Position numbers and translations under genes: made by a program
In this document: positions 10,754-22,000 of the stretch, in pieces
Layout of the letters: each line of letters starts with the position of its first letter
Numbering within the stretch: position 1 is the stretch's first letter
DNA from: Siderastrea siderea
Lineage: Eukaryota; Cnidaria; Anthozoa; Scleractinia; Rhizangiidae
DNA length: 64,000 nucleotides
Assembly (NCBI GenBank): GCA_964030785.1
Contig: OZ034968.1
Span: 52,547,730-52,611,729, forward strand
Direction: 5' to 3'
Notes under the pieces: model-generated
Seen by the model: the letters and a program-made list of their open reading frames with translations, nothing else
What the model was told of the DNA's origin: nothing
Database searches by the model: none

Positions 10754-13050
10754 GTTATTAAGACCAGAAAACCAAGCGTATCAAAATTGGTGAAAATAAC
10801 GCCGCGCCCCGAATAAAGGCCGGATTCAAATAAACGCCGAGGCCTAGTTTTAAATAAACGCCCCCGGCTTTAAATCGAGAAATACGGTACATCAATCAAT
10901 CTATGGCATAGGCTGGCCATTTAAGTCTCAAGAAAGTGCGAATATGGCTCGAGCTCATTGCTCAAAGCTTCGTGGCCATTGTAGTATTAGTATCCAAATG
11001 TTATGGTTTTCCATGACTTCGATTGTGGATTATAATGCCTCGAACAGCCTGCAGATATACACATATGACCACATATGTTGTGAGTCTGTAAGTCTTCATC
11101 TTCGTCACTCTTTCTTGACCGTAGTTGTTGCATTTCAATCCATTAAGAAACACGTAGTTTGGTTGGTTGTTTGATAACTGCGTGGTTATCTTCACTTACT
11201 AAGATTTACGTTATTTCTGCAGGACCCCGATCAATTATCTCCTTGTAAACCTAGCAGTGGCGGATCTGATGGTAGCCGTATTTTTTGCTCCATTACACAT
11301 TTTTATTCACACATTCACTCATCCAGACGGGGTGGCTGGAGACGTGTTATGCAAAATACTGACAGGTGGAACCTTGGGATGGCTTGGAGGTTCCTCCTCT
11401 GCTTTCACATTGGTTGCTGTAGCCGTGGAACGTTTCTACGCGGTGAATTATCCCCATGGCAACAAAGGAAAACTTACTCATGGTAAACTTAAGGTGGGTT
11501 GGGCTATGATGACTATAGCGACTTTTTTTTTACATGACAATCATGCTGATAAAATTACTCTAAAATCGATCGTATTTTCCACTAGAAAAAGCGTAGAGTG
11601 TGATTTTGTGACTAACTCTTCGGTGGGACTTATCTAAAATAGTTACCTCGGCTTGTTTCCCTTTTGATTCGTTTTAACTAAGAATTACCATTTCAGATAA
11701 TTATACCTTGCTGCTGGATCTTTTCGATGATCATGACTATCCCAGCTTTTCTGGCCAGAAAGTTTGATAGAAACCTATCGTCCTGCATTGAGAAGTTTCC
11801 ACAAATGTGGATAGGGAAGGCCTTCAGCATGATGTGGCTTTTAGTCTATGGTATTCTTCCCTTACTCATAATGGTGGCACTGTACTCCTCTGTCGTGTAC
11901 AGTCTGTGGTTCAGACGTCAAACTGCCAACGAACTCTCTGCTCAAAAGAAGGTAAATTATAAGGACGATTTTTCCAGTAAATTGCTCAGTAACTTGTCTT
12001 TGAATGTCTCTTAATGTCAAAAACCTTAAAGGCTTTCCTAAATAGGAGGAAATACCTTCAAAGAAAATATTCATTCTGGCAATTTATCCAGTACTAGTAG
12101 ATAACCTCTGGAAATAAAAACTAAGTTTGTCGGCATCTGCTGATCAAGCTTCCGAGGTAATCCCACACAAAAGGGCAGATTTATGTTTTACTGCATCTAA
12201 GACGCTAATTAAAGAAACGGAATCTTTAACCTCTTTGGAATCCGCTGTCATCCTAACCCCACTATTTGCCCTAGAAGAGCTATTGAGCACTACGCTACAA
12301 TCTCTAAAGTCACCACTAGTGTAGACTTGAGACACCATCTGGGATAACTATAAATGTCTTTCCTCCTCTTTTGTCCGGTGATATTTTAAGGCTTACACTT
12401 TAAGGCTTGGATGTATAGCATAGATATTTCTTTGTCTCAGTATTAATGGCTAAGATTTGAACAGACAACTGGTGCTATCAGTGACTCAGCTGGTGTACAC
12501 GGTAATTGAGAAGCGGTAGTCTCGATTCCGCCTGTCTCTCGAGGTTTACCTGGTTTGGTGGGAGCTGACAGAATGACATAAATTATTCGTAGTTCAAAAG
12601 CGTGCATGTTGTTGAGAAGAGTAGGCATATTTTGAGTCTGTGCTTGCACATCTTAAACGGTTTAAAAAAGCTCATGCGCACATTGTTTGTATGCAGGGTG
12701 TGATAAGAGTACGGAAACGAGTCACCTTGATGGTGGTTATCGTCAGTTGCATCTTTGCAATCTGCTGGCTGGCCGATGGAATCATCTATGTGATGAGCTA
12801 CTACAGCACCACGAACAAACCAAACGATGTCACGTATGCTATCGCTTATGCGATGATCCTATTCAACTCTGCTGTCAATCCGTTTGTATATGCTTTGGTC
12901 AATGAGAGATTCCGGGAGAGGATCAGAGCAATGATGTGCTGCAGATGTCGGGCAACAGACGCGGTACATCCTACCAGCGAATCGGACGGTGACCAAAATA
13001 CAAACAGCACCACCCGGCCGGCCGACAAGGCAGAAACAAGGGAGCTGTGA
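9204..13050 (+). CDS. Class A (rhodopsin-like) GPCR, peptide-receptor-like, four coding exons
   Basis: A seven-helix plasma-membrane receptor assembled from four exons, 9204-9331, 11223-11493, 11697-11951 and 12697-13050. All junctions use GT-AG and phase is preserved, giving 335 codons plus stop. TM1 carries GNSLV, TM2 NLAVADL, extracellular loop 1/TM3 the conserved Cys in DVLCK, the DRY box reads ERF, TM6 has CWLA in place of CWxP, and TM7 ends in NPFVY followed by a basic helix 8 with CCRC, a likely palmitoylation site. These are class A hallmarks; the look is that of a neuropeptide-type receptor, and the ligand is unknown. The N-terminus before TM1 is very short, and TTTTTTAG at 9165-9171 looks like a splice acceptor, so an upstream exon may exist. 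A degenerate paralogue lies 14-21 kb downstream. Confidence 0.9.
10268..10893. mobile_element. MITE-like element in GPCR intron 1 (copy 1)
   Basis: The termini are TATTTTCTCGATTAAACGC at the left and, reversed, ATCGAGAAATACGGTA at the right. Internal AATAAACGC/GCGTTTATT motifs repeat on both strands. The same element is at 24340-25037 in copy 2, so it was present before the duplication. In this copy a (GAT)n tract at 10687-10753 sits inside it. No ORF. Confidence 0.7.
10687..10753 (+). repeat. (GAT)n microsatellite
   Basis: About 22 near-perfect GAT units. Absent from the matching place in copy 2, so it expanded after duplication or was lost there. Confidence 0.95.
11223..11493 (+). CDS. GPCR exon 2 (TM2, TM3, DRY-box)
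   Basis: The acceptor is TTTCTGCAG, and the exon ends CTTAAG before GTGGGT. It encodes NLAVADL, the disulfide Cys (DVLCK), a Gly-rich segment and VAVERFYAV, where ERF replaces the canonical DRY. The copy at 33232-33502 has the same length of 271 bases. Confidence 0.9.
11697..11951 (+). CDS. GPCR exon 3 (TM4, TM5)
   Basis: The acceptor is CATTTCAG and the donor follows CAAAAGAAG before GTAAAT; 255 bases, phase 0 on both sides. It encodes the TM4 Trp (CCWIFSM), the second extracellular loop with a Cys (LSSCIEKF) that can pair with the TM3 Cys, and TM5 with a Pro (GILPLLIM). Confidence 0.9.
12697..13050 (+). CDS. GPCR exon 4 (TM6, TM7, C-tail)
   Basis: The acceptor is TGTATGCAG and the exon ends at TGA 13048-13050. 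It opens with the basic VIRVRKRVT before TM6, then FAICWLADG, TM7 with NSAVNPFVYAL, and a hydrophilic Ser/Thr/Asp-rich tail of about 35 residues. The region equivalent to this exon is absent from copy 2. Confidence 0.9.
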   Translation, partial: GVIRVRKRVTLMVVIVSCIFAICWLADGIIYVMSYYSTTNKPNDVTYAIAYAMILFNSAVNPFVYALVNERFRERIRAMMCCRCRATDAVHPTSESDGDQNTNSTTRPADKAETREL

Positions 13051-13144
13051 TAAGTCTTACCCACTCACTAGCCGGCGTGGGAAGCACTGAAAGGCGAAGG
13101 AAAGAGGGACAAGTCTTAGTTGACCTTCAAGCTTGAGTAGAAGT

Positions 13145-13310
13145 GTGTTTAGTCCATGGCCTATTACCCAGGCCTTCACCTCCTGCTCACTCGACTCGAC
13201 TTGGTGCGAAATGTCGCGACGTCACCGAATGAGGCCCTATGCCATTCGGTGACGTCACGAAATTTCGCGCCAAGTTGTGTGAGCGAGAAGATAACCCCTG
13301 GGTCCTAGGC
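13145..13310. mobile_element. Foldback MITE downstream of the GPCR gene
   Basis: The arms are near-complementary: ACTTGG.GCGAAAT..CG and GACGTCACCGAATG at 13199-13235 mirror CATTCGGTGACGTCACGA and ATTTCGCGCCAAGT at 13242-13276, with a loop of about 11 bases. Weaker outer complementarity runs through ACCCAGG and CCTGGGT. A related solo arm, TTTGGTGACGTCACGAAGTT, is at about 35780-35810. Confidence 0.7.
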
Positions 13311-13403
13311 TGATGAGTCCATATTTTGGTTAACAATTTTGGTAAAACTTTTTAACAAGTTAAAAAGGCTAAACGTTTTCCAACATAACAGATTATCAAC
13401 ATA

Positions 13404-13497
13404 GTGTCAAACTGCTTAAAGAACAGAATCCAGAATCAAATTACTTCTAATTTTAAGCCTATGATATATAACCTCCGTTCTTTAAGCAGTTTGGCAC
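13404..13497. repeat. Hairpin with 21-base arms
   Basis: GTGTCAAACTGCTTAAAGAA (13404 onward) is complementary to TTCTTTAAGCAGTTTGGCAC (to 13497), with about 52 bases between the arms and one mismatch. It lies about 350 bases past the GPCR stop. It may be a MITE end pair or a transcript-level structure. Confidence 0.65.
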
Positions 13498-14060
13498 TCT
13501 GATGATGACCTTTTAAGATCGAACACGTTGAGCATTTGTATTCTGCGAATATGTCTAATATTTTCGACATTTCTGTTTTCTTAGTTAATATGTTTAATTT
13601 TATTTCTCCCCTAAACTACGATCAGTTTATTCTGTTGAAAATTATCACATTCCAATAAACTCCGCATTCACCTTGGTGTCCTAGTAAAACAAAAATAGAA
13701 AGCATGATTGAAAATTATTCAAAATCGCACTTGGTTTTATTGAACTTAGACCTGGATTCCATCTCCATTAACTGCATTGCTACATCAAATGTCTGGTGTA
13801 TGATACTAAAGCCCGGTGCACCGGTTTTTATGTGGCAAAGAAAACTTGCACCTAACCGCAACTTTGCAGGGACCGTGCGAACCCAGTATCTCTTTCTACC
13901 CCGTATTTCGTAATTATACTTGCGTTACTTGAAAAATGAGCCATTTTATTTGTACAGTTAATTGTTACGGACAAGAGCCGAGGTCCCACGGAATAAGAAT
14001 TATTAAAATAACTCCCACTGCTACGGACTTTCTCTTTTACGGAAACCAAATCCTTGTCCC

Positions 14061-15570
14061 GGTAGTGTTCGTTAGAGAGAGATGACTGTAGATGTAATTA
14101 TTCACTTTGTGCAACCTTTCGGCTTTCATTCTATGAGTGCTTACTGCTCCACTGTGCAAAAATGACTGCCGGTGCACATTCCAGGACAGTTGTCCTAAAA
14201 AAGTTTCTCACCCGTGTAAACGGTCAAACCATTTGTCAACATGAAGAAAATTTCCTCTTTTGGACCCGGCTTAATAATACTTAGGCGTTAAGGGGAAAAA
14301 TCATAAAAATCTTGCACCTTTCTTGTGGGTAAAAGAGGAAAATTTGATGACTGTGTAAATTCTAAATGCGTTGGCGGCAGATATATTTCTGGGTGAGATT
14401 GTAACATCACGATTAACAAGAACTGAAAATCATGTAACTGTTTATTATAGCTGTAGAAGCTATAGAAAATGTTGCAAAGGAAATGATGGAAGCAATAAGG
14501 CTAATTGTTGTTTATTTCTCCACACCGTGCAGAGTTGTTGACAGGCTCTCAGTACCAGAGGTTATTATTGCAGTCCGTGAGGTGGAACAGGAGGCCATTA
14601 TCTTTCCTTAATTCATCCTTTCATTGTTTTAAATGGGTTATTATTTTCAATAATCCACCTTAATACTCAATGAAATGAAACCAGAGGTTAATTATTGTGA
14701 TCACTAAGGTGACCACAGTAACCTCTTATTTCAACCCACTGATCTTCGGACATGCGTGCTGTTTAAAACAACGAAAGCGTGCATTAAGTGAAAAATTATG
14801 ACTTCCTGCTCCACGTCACTGATCGCAACAATAACCTCTTGTTCCATTTACCTGCTCAAAACAACGAAAGGGTGTTTAAATGGGGATTTCATTAAATGAT
14901 CGACGGATTCTTAATTTTGAAAAGCGAAAAGCCATTCTTAGGCAAATTCTGGTGTCGACATAGGTGTTTTGCAAGAAACTTATGGTTCTCGAGAGGTGAA
15001 AATATCTGGGGGAATCAACGGAAAGATGATATGTTCTTCTCGCATGGTAGCTGTCACAACAGGGTGTTCTTGTACTCAGTAAGAGACAATGTTAGATGTA
15101 ATCTATCAAGGTAGACTCTTAAGGGCGCTACATTTTCAGGATTCACCGAAAGTCTGATCTTTTTTAAAGATATATGAAATTGCAATAACAGTGATTGATC
15201 CTCTCCCGAATACTTTAGCTATTCTGATACGTGTAAATGATAATTTAGTTCCAACATATCTCCCGACTATTCCTGTAGAAAAACAAAGCACGCCTACTGC
15301 TAAAGAGAAGCTATCTGCGAGGTATCAGAACATAGTTATTGACTGGAAAAGTATATATTTGTTATCTTTTCGCACAACATTAGCTACAATTGAGACTTAG
15401 AGAATTCCAGTTTAAAGTTTTAATCGTATTGTCCTAACAAATGAAAAACCGTTTTCGTTTTGGCATTGTTGAATTACCAATCTGTGCTTTCTGCCAAACT
15501 GCAGGGTATCTTCTGAATTTCGGAAACACGTCTCGTCCTGGCTGCGAGGTAATAATATCTGTGAATAACA
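14061..15570. other. Stretch with a small inverted repeat, no gene seen
   Basis: AGAGGTTATTATTGCA at 14555 mirrors GCAACAATAACCTCT at about 14825, marking a foldback of about 300 bases with related CCAGAGGTTAATTATTG and CAGTAACCTC motifs inside. Frames such as 14896-15114 and 15191-15400 show no domain. Confidence 0.45.

Positions 15571-15634
<64 letters not shown>
15571..15634 (+). repeat. (AAT)n microsatellite
   Basis: About 21 AAT units. The polyleucine and polyasparagine frames that run through it are artefacts. Confidence 0.95.
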
Positions 15635-15635
<1 letters not shown>

Positions 15636-16140
15636 CAATATAATTTCTGTGTTAAAAACTTAAAGAAGTAGATCTCATTTTTGGTAAATTTGACGTTAGG
15701 GAAAATTTTATCTTGATCAATCACATTTTGCTCCTAGGTAAGCTTTATATTTATTCTCGGAAATGTCAGAATGGTATGCCTTTCCTTCAGGGGTGGTTGC
15801 CAAGACAAGGCGTATTTGCAATATTGAACTCCATATTGCCAGGAAAAGGGACAAACTAAACAATCATTTTAAAAAGTGGGAAAAGTTAATCAGTGCCAGT
15901 GTGTTTCCTTGTGTTCACCAGTTTCTAGAAACTGATATTGTAAGATTCAATTGTGATAAAATGTTAAAATATTGTATTGCCATTTAGATATTATTAGATA
16001 TTGTATTGCTGTAATAGCTGTAAGTGCGTTTACTGCTACTGTAGGTTTAGATGTGCATGTAAGCGTGACTGTGTTTGCTTTTAAAAATGGACCTGTAACC
16101 AGGTTGATTTATAGTAACAAGTAAAAATTTACTGGTTAAA

Positions 16141-16215
16141 GATTGACTATCAAATATATAAAATATAAATGTTAAAAATCCCGACGTTTCGGCTAAAACT
16201 TCAGCTTTCACCAGG
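16141..16215 (-). mobile_element. Penelope-like element end motif (fragment)
   Basis: Read on the minus strand, a CTGGTGAAAGCTGAAG core is followed by TTTTAGCCGAAACGTCGGG. The shape CTGRNGA, short stem, GAAAC resembles the 3'/pseudo-LTR ends of Penelope-like retroelements, some of which carry hammerhead ribozymes. The core reads CTGGTGA rather than CTGANGA, so catalysis is doubtful. Family assignment is inference from the motif alone. Confidence 0.4.
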
Positions 16216-17934
16216 GGAAAGTGATAAGAAATTTGACAAAAAGAGGGCGTTGTATACAAAGAAAAAATGCAAATTTTGGGCTAATTGCTTTACTTTACGT
16301 TTACTTTACGTTTCCTTTACTTTATCATAGCTCCTTTTTTCTTCCTTTTCCTTTATTTCTGACTCTTATTTTGTATGTGTATTCACCCATAATCAAAAAC
16401 TAATAAAACATAATTTTTTCTACATATTCTCGAGTTTCCTTCGGTAGAATTCCAGAGAGTGTAGAGTTTATTTGCTCTACTGAGGTTTGTTTATCGAAAA
16501 AGTTCATATGACAAATTTTTATTCCAGAAGAGAACTGCAAAAACCAAAGAACTTGCCTTTGTGACCCCTCCTTTATTCGGCTTTAGAAGTTTCTCCTTGC
16601 CAAATTAGATGTACTGTGAAAATCTGGGAAATTTCACCGAAGGAGAATGAAGCAAATCGAAAACAAAGCCTTAAGCAAACTGACAAACGCCTGAGATTGG
16701 GTACATCCGATTTAACCCTTAAAGCCGATATTTCAACAGAGATGGTTGCAGGACATTTTTCTCTTCTTTTGTATTACATTTTCGTAGTTTTGAGAGAACC
16801 AACGGAACAAAATCACGAGAAAACTAGCTTTTGTTGGTGGTATTGGCGCGCACCACGCCATCAATAATAACCCTATGGAGCCAACTTAAGATGTGTGGTA
16901 TGTATATATCTAGGAGCTTATATACCTGAAATGATGTTTTATTTTTAAACTGACTTAATAAGTGGGAAAACTTGATGTTGAAGGATTTATTTTTAGGTTC
17001 ACTTCCATCCGTCAAATTGGTAACTATTCGTAGGCAGGTGCAGTCACTACAATTTGGCGACATGAAATGTTTCCGCTCTAGAATATTAAATTTTGAAATC
17101 AATTGCACAAACATGTTGAAACTGGGCTTTTCGGTACATATGGGTGAATAAAGGGTTAATCGAAGAGACAGTCACTTGGCAAGACGTTACGGGGAAAACT
17201 TGTCTTTATTTGCTGTAGTCTTGGAAAGCTAAACTGGAGGCAGCGATTTTTAATTCATACTGTTTCATTTTTTGTCTCACATGAATGCTATTTTTCTGTT
17301 ATTCTCATATTTATAGGCTACACATTAACGTAGACAACCCGATTAATAAAGACTTTGGGTTAATTGTTCATTCCACGCACGAATCATACGTAAGCCAACT
17401 TGGACACTTCAGACTGAACAAAACAAACTGAGAAGATTAAGGCTCTAAAAGTAAACGGTTTTTTTTTTTGTTATCTTCTGCTCAATTGTTTACATTCTCA
17501 ACTTAGCTGCAAATTAGAATTTGCATACGTAGACACATTTTTGCAAAAACGAACCGTGACCACACAGAACCGCCCATACTTTGTTTCGGATGCGTCGGCA
17601 GCGACTGTCAGCGCGATTGCCTCAGTTGAAGTTTCACGTCGTTTTGGTGAAATTTGTGAAATTTCACGAGTACTAGTTTTCTTTGTATTTGTGAAGTTTG
17701 ACTTAATAAGCCTGAATTTTTTAGTGTCATATAAACACCGGGGAATTCTTGTTCATCTCCGCAAGGTACGAACAAAAGAGCTTTTAAGGGGTTACTTTTT
17801 ACCTGTAATGACTAGTAAATAATCTTCCTAATCTTCCAACCACAAATGTTCACGTAATGAATGTGAAGAATTCTTTTACTGGGAGGTTGAGTCCTGCTCT
17901 ATTGGTTTCATCCGTTGAGTATCGTCGATTACGT
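16216..17934. other. AT-rich stretch, nothing recognised
   Basis: Short frames only. No domain, tRNA fold or long repeat was identified. Confidence 0.4.
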
Positions 17935-18020
17935 CATAGCGGAGCCTGCGGGCAAAGCCCGCCAGCGGAGCTCCATTGCTAAGCAAATTTGGTAACCTAT
18001 CGATCCGGACAGAGCTGAAT
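17935..18020 (-). repeat. Terminal fragment of the tRNA-headed element family
   Basis: GCGGAGCTCCATTGCTAAGC and AAATTTGGTAACCTAT match the GC-rich end of the elements at 42.9, 45.1 and 56.6 kb. The adjoining ATCGATC..GACAGAGCTGAA block reappears inverted at 19158-19207, linking the two fragments. Confidence 0.6.
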
Positions 18021-18068
18021 AACGCACTGCGTATGTTCGTTACGTCACTGCTCTCCTCCTCTCTCGTC

Positions 18069-18116
18069 CCCAGAGCTGCGATCCTTACGGTCAGCGCCAC
18101 GGATCGCAGCTCTGGG
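18069..18116. repeat. Perfect 16-bp inverted repeat
   Basis: CCCAGAGCTGCGATCC (18069-18084) and GGATCGCAGCTCTGGG (18101-18116) form a perfect stem with a 16-base loop. No poly-T terminator or gene is adjacent. Function unknown. Confidence 0.85.
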
Positions 18117-18681
18117 TTGTGGAATGTGAATGAGTTACTGAATGAGTCAGTTTCTTGTTCGAAAAGGACAATAAATTGTGGAATATTTTGTTCTTAATGC
18201 CTATTTAGTACTGGGAAATGTTACAAGAAGAATTCGGTGTCTTTGGCGATATCATTAAGATAAGTAAAGTTTTCGTTCAATATAAATTGTGGTTGAAAAG
18301 CTTTTTATTTTTAAAACCTGTATTGCGGCAAGTCGAAGCGTCGTAAAGCGGCTGTGTCACTGTTCATAAACATATCTTATTCTCTTACAACAAACTTTTA
18401 AAATTTTATAATTGGAAATTTTTAAACTTGTAATGAAGCAAGTTGAAAGTTACACTAAAGCAGACATGTACTTAATTTTAATTCAATTAACACCGACCAT
18501 GGTTTTTGTTCAATGGCGGTGTTTCTATTGAACGAAAGCTTTACTTACCTCAGTGATAATAATGTCATTGGAATTTTTGACAGTTTACTCTTGTCTGAAG
18601 CGGTGCCATGCTTTTGCTAGGAAAACCTGTTGTCTTTCTCGAGTTGTTTTCTGTGGCGTTGACAAGCGAGCGATTCAGCGT

Positions 18682-18936
18682 TCACTTGACCAACACGACA
18701 AAGTTTAGCCTGAGTATCAGGCTTTCTGGGAGAAAGTCGTTATAAATCGCCTTGGAATTCACTTGCCCGTAGACTTCCACATTTAAAGCAATTTTCTTGG
18801 GCCGACTCGAAAACAGAGGAAAAAATAAAAGTCCCACAACCAATAAAACACCACTTGCAACTTTCGCAATAAAATAAAGCGACTGGGACATGTAAGCACA
18901 ATTCGTAAAATCTCGTTTTAGCCAAAATTTCACCAT
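18682..18936 (-). CDS. Possible type II membrane protein first exon (uncertain)
   Basis: An 84-codon frame whose first methionine precedes a short basic stretch, then one hydrophobic helix (VASGVLLVVGLLFFPLF) followed by SSRPKK and a polar segment. This is the layout of a signal-anchor, as in Golgi glycosyltransferases. The frame may leave through a donor at GGGCAA|GTGAAT. No downstream exon on the minus strand was recognised. It could equally be a chance frame; I assign no function. Confidence 0.25.
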   Translation of the reverse strand: MVKFWLKRDFTNCAYMSQSLYFIAKVASGVLLVVGLLFFPLFSSRPKKIALNVEVYGQVNSKAIYNDFLPESLILRLNFVVLVK

Positions 18937-19035
18937 TTTACCGATGAAAGCAAAATTTTTTCAAACTGAAATAAGATACAATATGGTATTGGCTGTCCAA
19001 AAACACACAGACTTTTCTTAACCACACAACACTGT

Positions 19036-19625
19036 GCTTAACCAACGGGGTTGTTTACCGTACGGGAAAATCCCACAAATACCGGCCATTTTAAATAGCC
19101 CGCCAGGCCTGCCCAGTCACCCAGTCGGGTTCGCCCGCGGTCGCCCGCGTTTTGCACCGCTGACCGTTCAGCGTTATTCAGCTCTGTCATCGATCCGAGA
19201 AATTTGGTTGTGATGTAATCGTCACGTGACCGTCCGTACGTACGTCCGTTCGTCCGTCCGCACAGACTCTGAGGGAGGGGGAGGGGAGTCCCAAGACAAC
19301 CCGACGGGGGGATAGAGAATGTCATCTTTTCTTGGCGGGAAATCGCGGAGTGCTTTTGGGCAACCGGTGTTTTTCTTGGCGGGAAATCGCATGACCATCG
19401 TCGCATTTTCTTTAGCAAAACGATTGTACGAGAGTACTGAAGTACTTGACAAAAAAAAGCATCTAATATCTATAAATGGAAAGGAAAAGTTCAAAAGAAT
19501 ACTGGTAGAAGGCGAAAAGTTCAAGTTACAAGAGCTGCCTTCAAAGGACTTCATCGCTTTGTTTTCTTCACGGCGGAGAGCTAGCCCCGTTCTGAAACAT
19601 AACCGAGTAAGTGAAGTTTTTTAAA
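19036..19625 (+). mobile_element. Diverged relative of the tRNA-headed element family
   Basis: It shares with the 42.9, 45.1 and 56.6 kb elements, in the same order, a GTCACGTGAC block next to a CGGA/CGTA-type tetranucleotide run (19222-19262), the GCGGGAAATCGCATGA block, and a short coding-like block. That block here reads NGKEKFKRILVEGEKF, against NGKKKFKRTL in the other copies. The frame 19319-19624 is open for 101 codons. The tRNA-like head is not visible here. Two GGCGGGAAATCGC repeats occur at 19336 and 19379. Confidence 0.6.
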
Positions 19626-20082
19626 CAGTCTAAGGCACATGATTTTGAGTATGACGGTCAAAGAAATTACGTTTCGAAATGGGAATTTAATTTATGTCAT
19701 TAGAAATGTGTCATTTACTTTTGACTTTAAAAAATTATTAGAAAACGCGCTAAGATTTGTGACAGATGTAGTCTTAAATATTTTGCCATGCTCAGCCGAT
19801 TTCACTGGCGTGTGGACCGATCCACGATTTTGGAAGTGTAACGCGAATTGCATTTAAGTATGAACTTACGGGTTTTCGAATAAACTTTTTTCAAAAATGA
19901 TTTCTCTGTCCATTATTTTGTGTTTGTTTTTCATAACAGTAGGTCTAAGCACAGTCAACTAGCTGCACAAGCATCACTTCAGTGGGATTACGACGAATAA
20001 TTGCTTTCAATTTTGACTTTCGGGTACATCTCTTTGTGCAATTGTCGATTTTCTTGTCCTAGAAGTTTTCAATAGTAATAAC

Positions 20083-20580
20083 CTTTTAAGCGAAGCAGTT
20101 GTCGGTTTAAAGCTATTTTATCCCAAAAGCTTCCGAAAACAGTTTATGCGTTCCTCAAAGCGGGTAACTTTATATAGGCTTACTTCGCATCCGCAAAACT
20201 TATGCCGGCATAATTTAAAGCGAGTTTGGTGTTTGTTTGTTTTGAATCTTGATGGTCTCTACTGAGTTAGAGAACGAAATATAACAGTTATTTAAAAAAC
20301 TATAAGCGAAGCAGTTGTCGACTTAAACCTATTATATCCGAAAAGCTTTCAAAAACAATTCTGTGCATTTTTAAAAGCGCTCAAATTTCAAACAATTTGC
20401 AGCCGCAAAACTTATGCCATAGAGTTAAGCATGTTTGGTGTTTGTTTGTTTTCAATCTCGATGGTCTCAAGTTAGAGAACGAAATATAAGGGTTACTTAA
20501 GTAACTATAAGCGAAGCAGTTTTGAGTTTAAAGCTATTTTATCCGGTAAGTAATGAGTGTTCTTCAAAGGGCTTGAATTT
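20083..20580 (+). repeat. Tandem repeat, about 210-bp unit, 2.4 copies
   Basis: Each unit starts with AGCGAAGCAGTT (about 20091, 20307, 20513) and contains AAAGCTATTTTATCC-like, CGCAAAACTTATGCC, TTTGGTGTTTGTTTGTTTT and TTAGAGAACGAAATATAA. No coding frame continues through the units. Confidence 0.85.
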
Positions 20581-21167
20581 TTTCTCGACTGCTATAAAAG
20601 CCTAGGCGACATTTCTTCGATAAGTTTATTGCAAGTGCTTCGAAGCTCCCAAAATCCTTTCTTTCGGATAATCCCTGTAAAATGCCTGTGAAATGCCTGT
20701 ATAAATTTTTGACCAGACTAATAGTGGCAGTTCATGTTATTTGTTAACATCCGAACGCGATGAAGATAACCCATTTAAATTTTGTTGTTGTTGTAAATGA
20801 GCGCCGTTTGAAGTTCATTCAAGCGAACAGCCAATAATCCAAGGAGATTTGACAAGCCTTGACAGCTAACTGACAGGATATGGAAACATTGCAAAAACCA
20901 AATGAAGACGGCTCGTGAGTAAAATATGTGTTCAGTTTGATGTCCGAAAAAAAAAATCTTAGCTGTGCTCAGCCTCTAGAATGACCTTTCCAGCTTGGTT
21001 TTACGGAACAGTTCCCCAAAGTATTGAAGGACAATTCGAAACACTTTCGGGCTTTTTGAGAAACACTTTTCGGAAGCGAACGAGCCAAAAAAAAAAGCCC
21101 CGAAATATGTTTCAGACCGAAAAGTTTCGGACTATTTTTGAGAAACGAACACCAATTTATTCCTTGG

Positions 21168-21203
21168 CGGCTCCGCTTTTAGGCTTGGCTAAATCTATGT
21201 ATT
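21168..21203 (-). repeat. AT-rich end fragment of the tRNA-headed element family
   Basis: GGCTCCGCTTTTAGGCTTGG and CTAAATCTATGTATT match the terminus at 57475-57510 (and, reversed, at 42929 and 45104). Only this end is present. Confidence 0.65.
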
Positions 21204-21409
21204 AAAGTAATCAATATCACAAGAACAACAACAACGTTTACATGATACACGTTACCGCAATGCTGATGGGGTCGTATATAAGATGCACCGTAAAAAGAGG
21301 CTTTCAGCGACGTAATTGTTGGTAATAATGTAAGACAATGGAACAGTTCAACTTGCAAGGATCGCGTATTTGAATTTGCCTGTCGTGGAAAGATTAAGGC
21401 CCAGTAATA

Positions 21410-22000
21410 CTGTCAACATTTTCGTGCAACTTCAGTTGTCGGGGAACAATGTTTTGTTGCAAGTTAAGATGGAATCCATCAGGAAATTGAGTAATCAATG
21501 GACAAAAATCTTGTACCAGAATAATTTAAAGTATATCGCATTCTTTTTTATACTTTTTAAGAGCTATAGACGTAATTAGTTATCTGTAATAACACCAAAG
21601 ACAGTTTCTTATGGGAGCCCGTGAAATTAAACTTTAAATTTCACAGGAATTGTGTAAACACAGGTAAAATAGATAAATTTTTATGCGTAAGATTTCATTT
21701 TGTGAAATTTGAAATTTATTTTCTCGGGCTTCCATAAGAAGTTGTCTTTGGGGTTATTACAGATAACAAATTACATCCATAGCTCTCAAAAAATGTAAAA
21801 AAGAATGCGATATGCTTTAAATTATTCTGGTACAAGATTTTTGTCCACTGAAACTTAAAATTACTCAGTTTCCTAATGGATCCGTCTTAATATTGTTTGT
21901 TGCAAGTATTACTGCCTCCGCATGCAACAAATTTTCACGTCGCAAAAAGTAAAAGCGACGTCCACTTTTTGCAACATGAAAATTTGTAGCACGAGAAGGT
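21410..22000. mobile_element. Foldback element with a nested hairpin
   Basis: The arms, about 21440-21640 and 21705-21895, are complementary: GACAAAAATCTTGTACCAGA mirrors TCTGGTACAAGATTTTTGTC, and ATCTGTAATAACACCAAAGA mirrors TCTTTGGGGTTATTACAGAT with one extra base. Just outside, 21924-21950 and 21963-21990 form a second hairpin (GCAACAAATTTTCACGTCGC against its near-complement). No transposase; a MITE or foldback family is likely. Confidence 0.75.

Larger units (their letters stand above)
7440..14060 (+). repeat. Segmental duplication, copy 1 (carries intact GPCR gene)
   Basis: Colinear with 22195-35700. Matching blocks include ATTATGTGAAGTCCTCAGTT (7480 and 22230 regions), the GPCR exons and their flanks, the 10.27-10.89 kb MITE, and the tail ending in TTACGGAAACCAAATC (about 14040 and 35655). 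Copy 1 has the shorter introns and open reading frames and serves as the reference for insertions in copy 2. About 1.3 kb between 7730 and 9075 is unique to this copy; copy 2 has a different segment there. Confidence 0.9.

Noticed and set aside
15434..15724. 96-codon polyleucine frame and the polyasparagine frame opposite
   Set aside because: Both are translations of the (AAT)n microsatellite.
16141..16215. Functional hammerhead ribozyme
   Set aside because: The core reads CTGGTGA instead of CTGANGA, and the strand pairing could not be completed by eye. Kept as a Penelope-like end motif.
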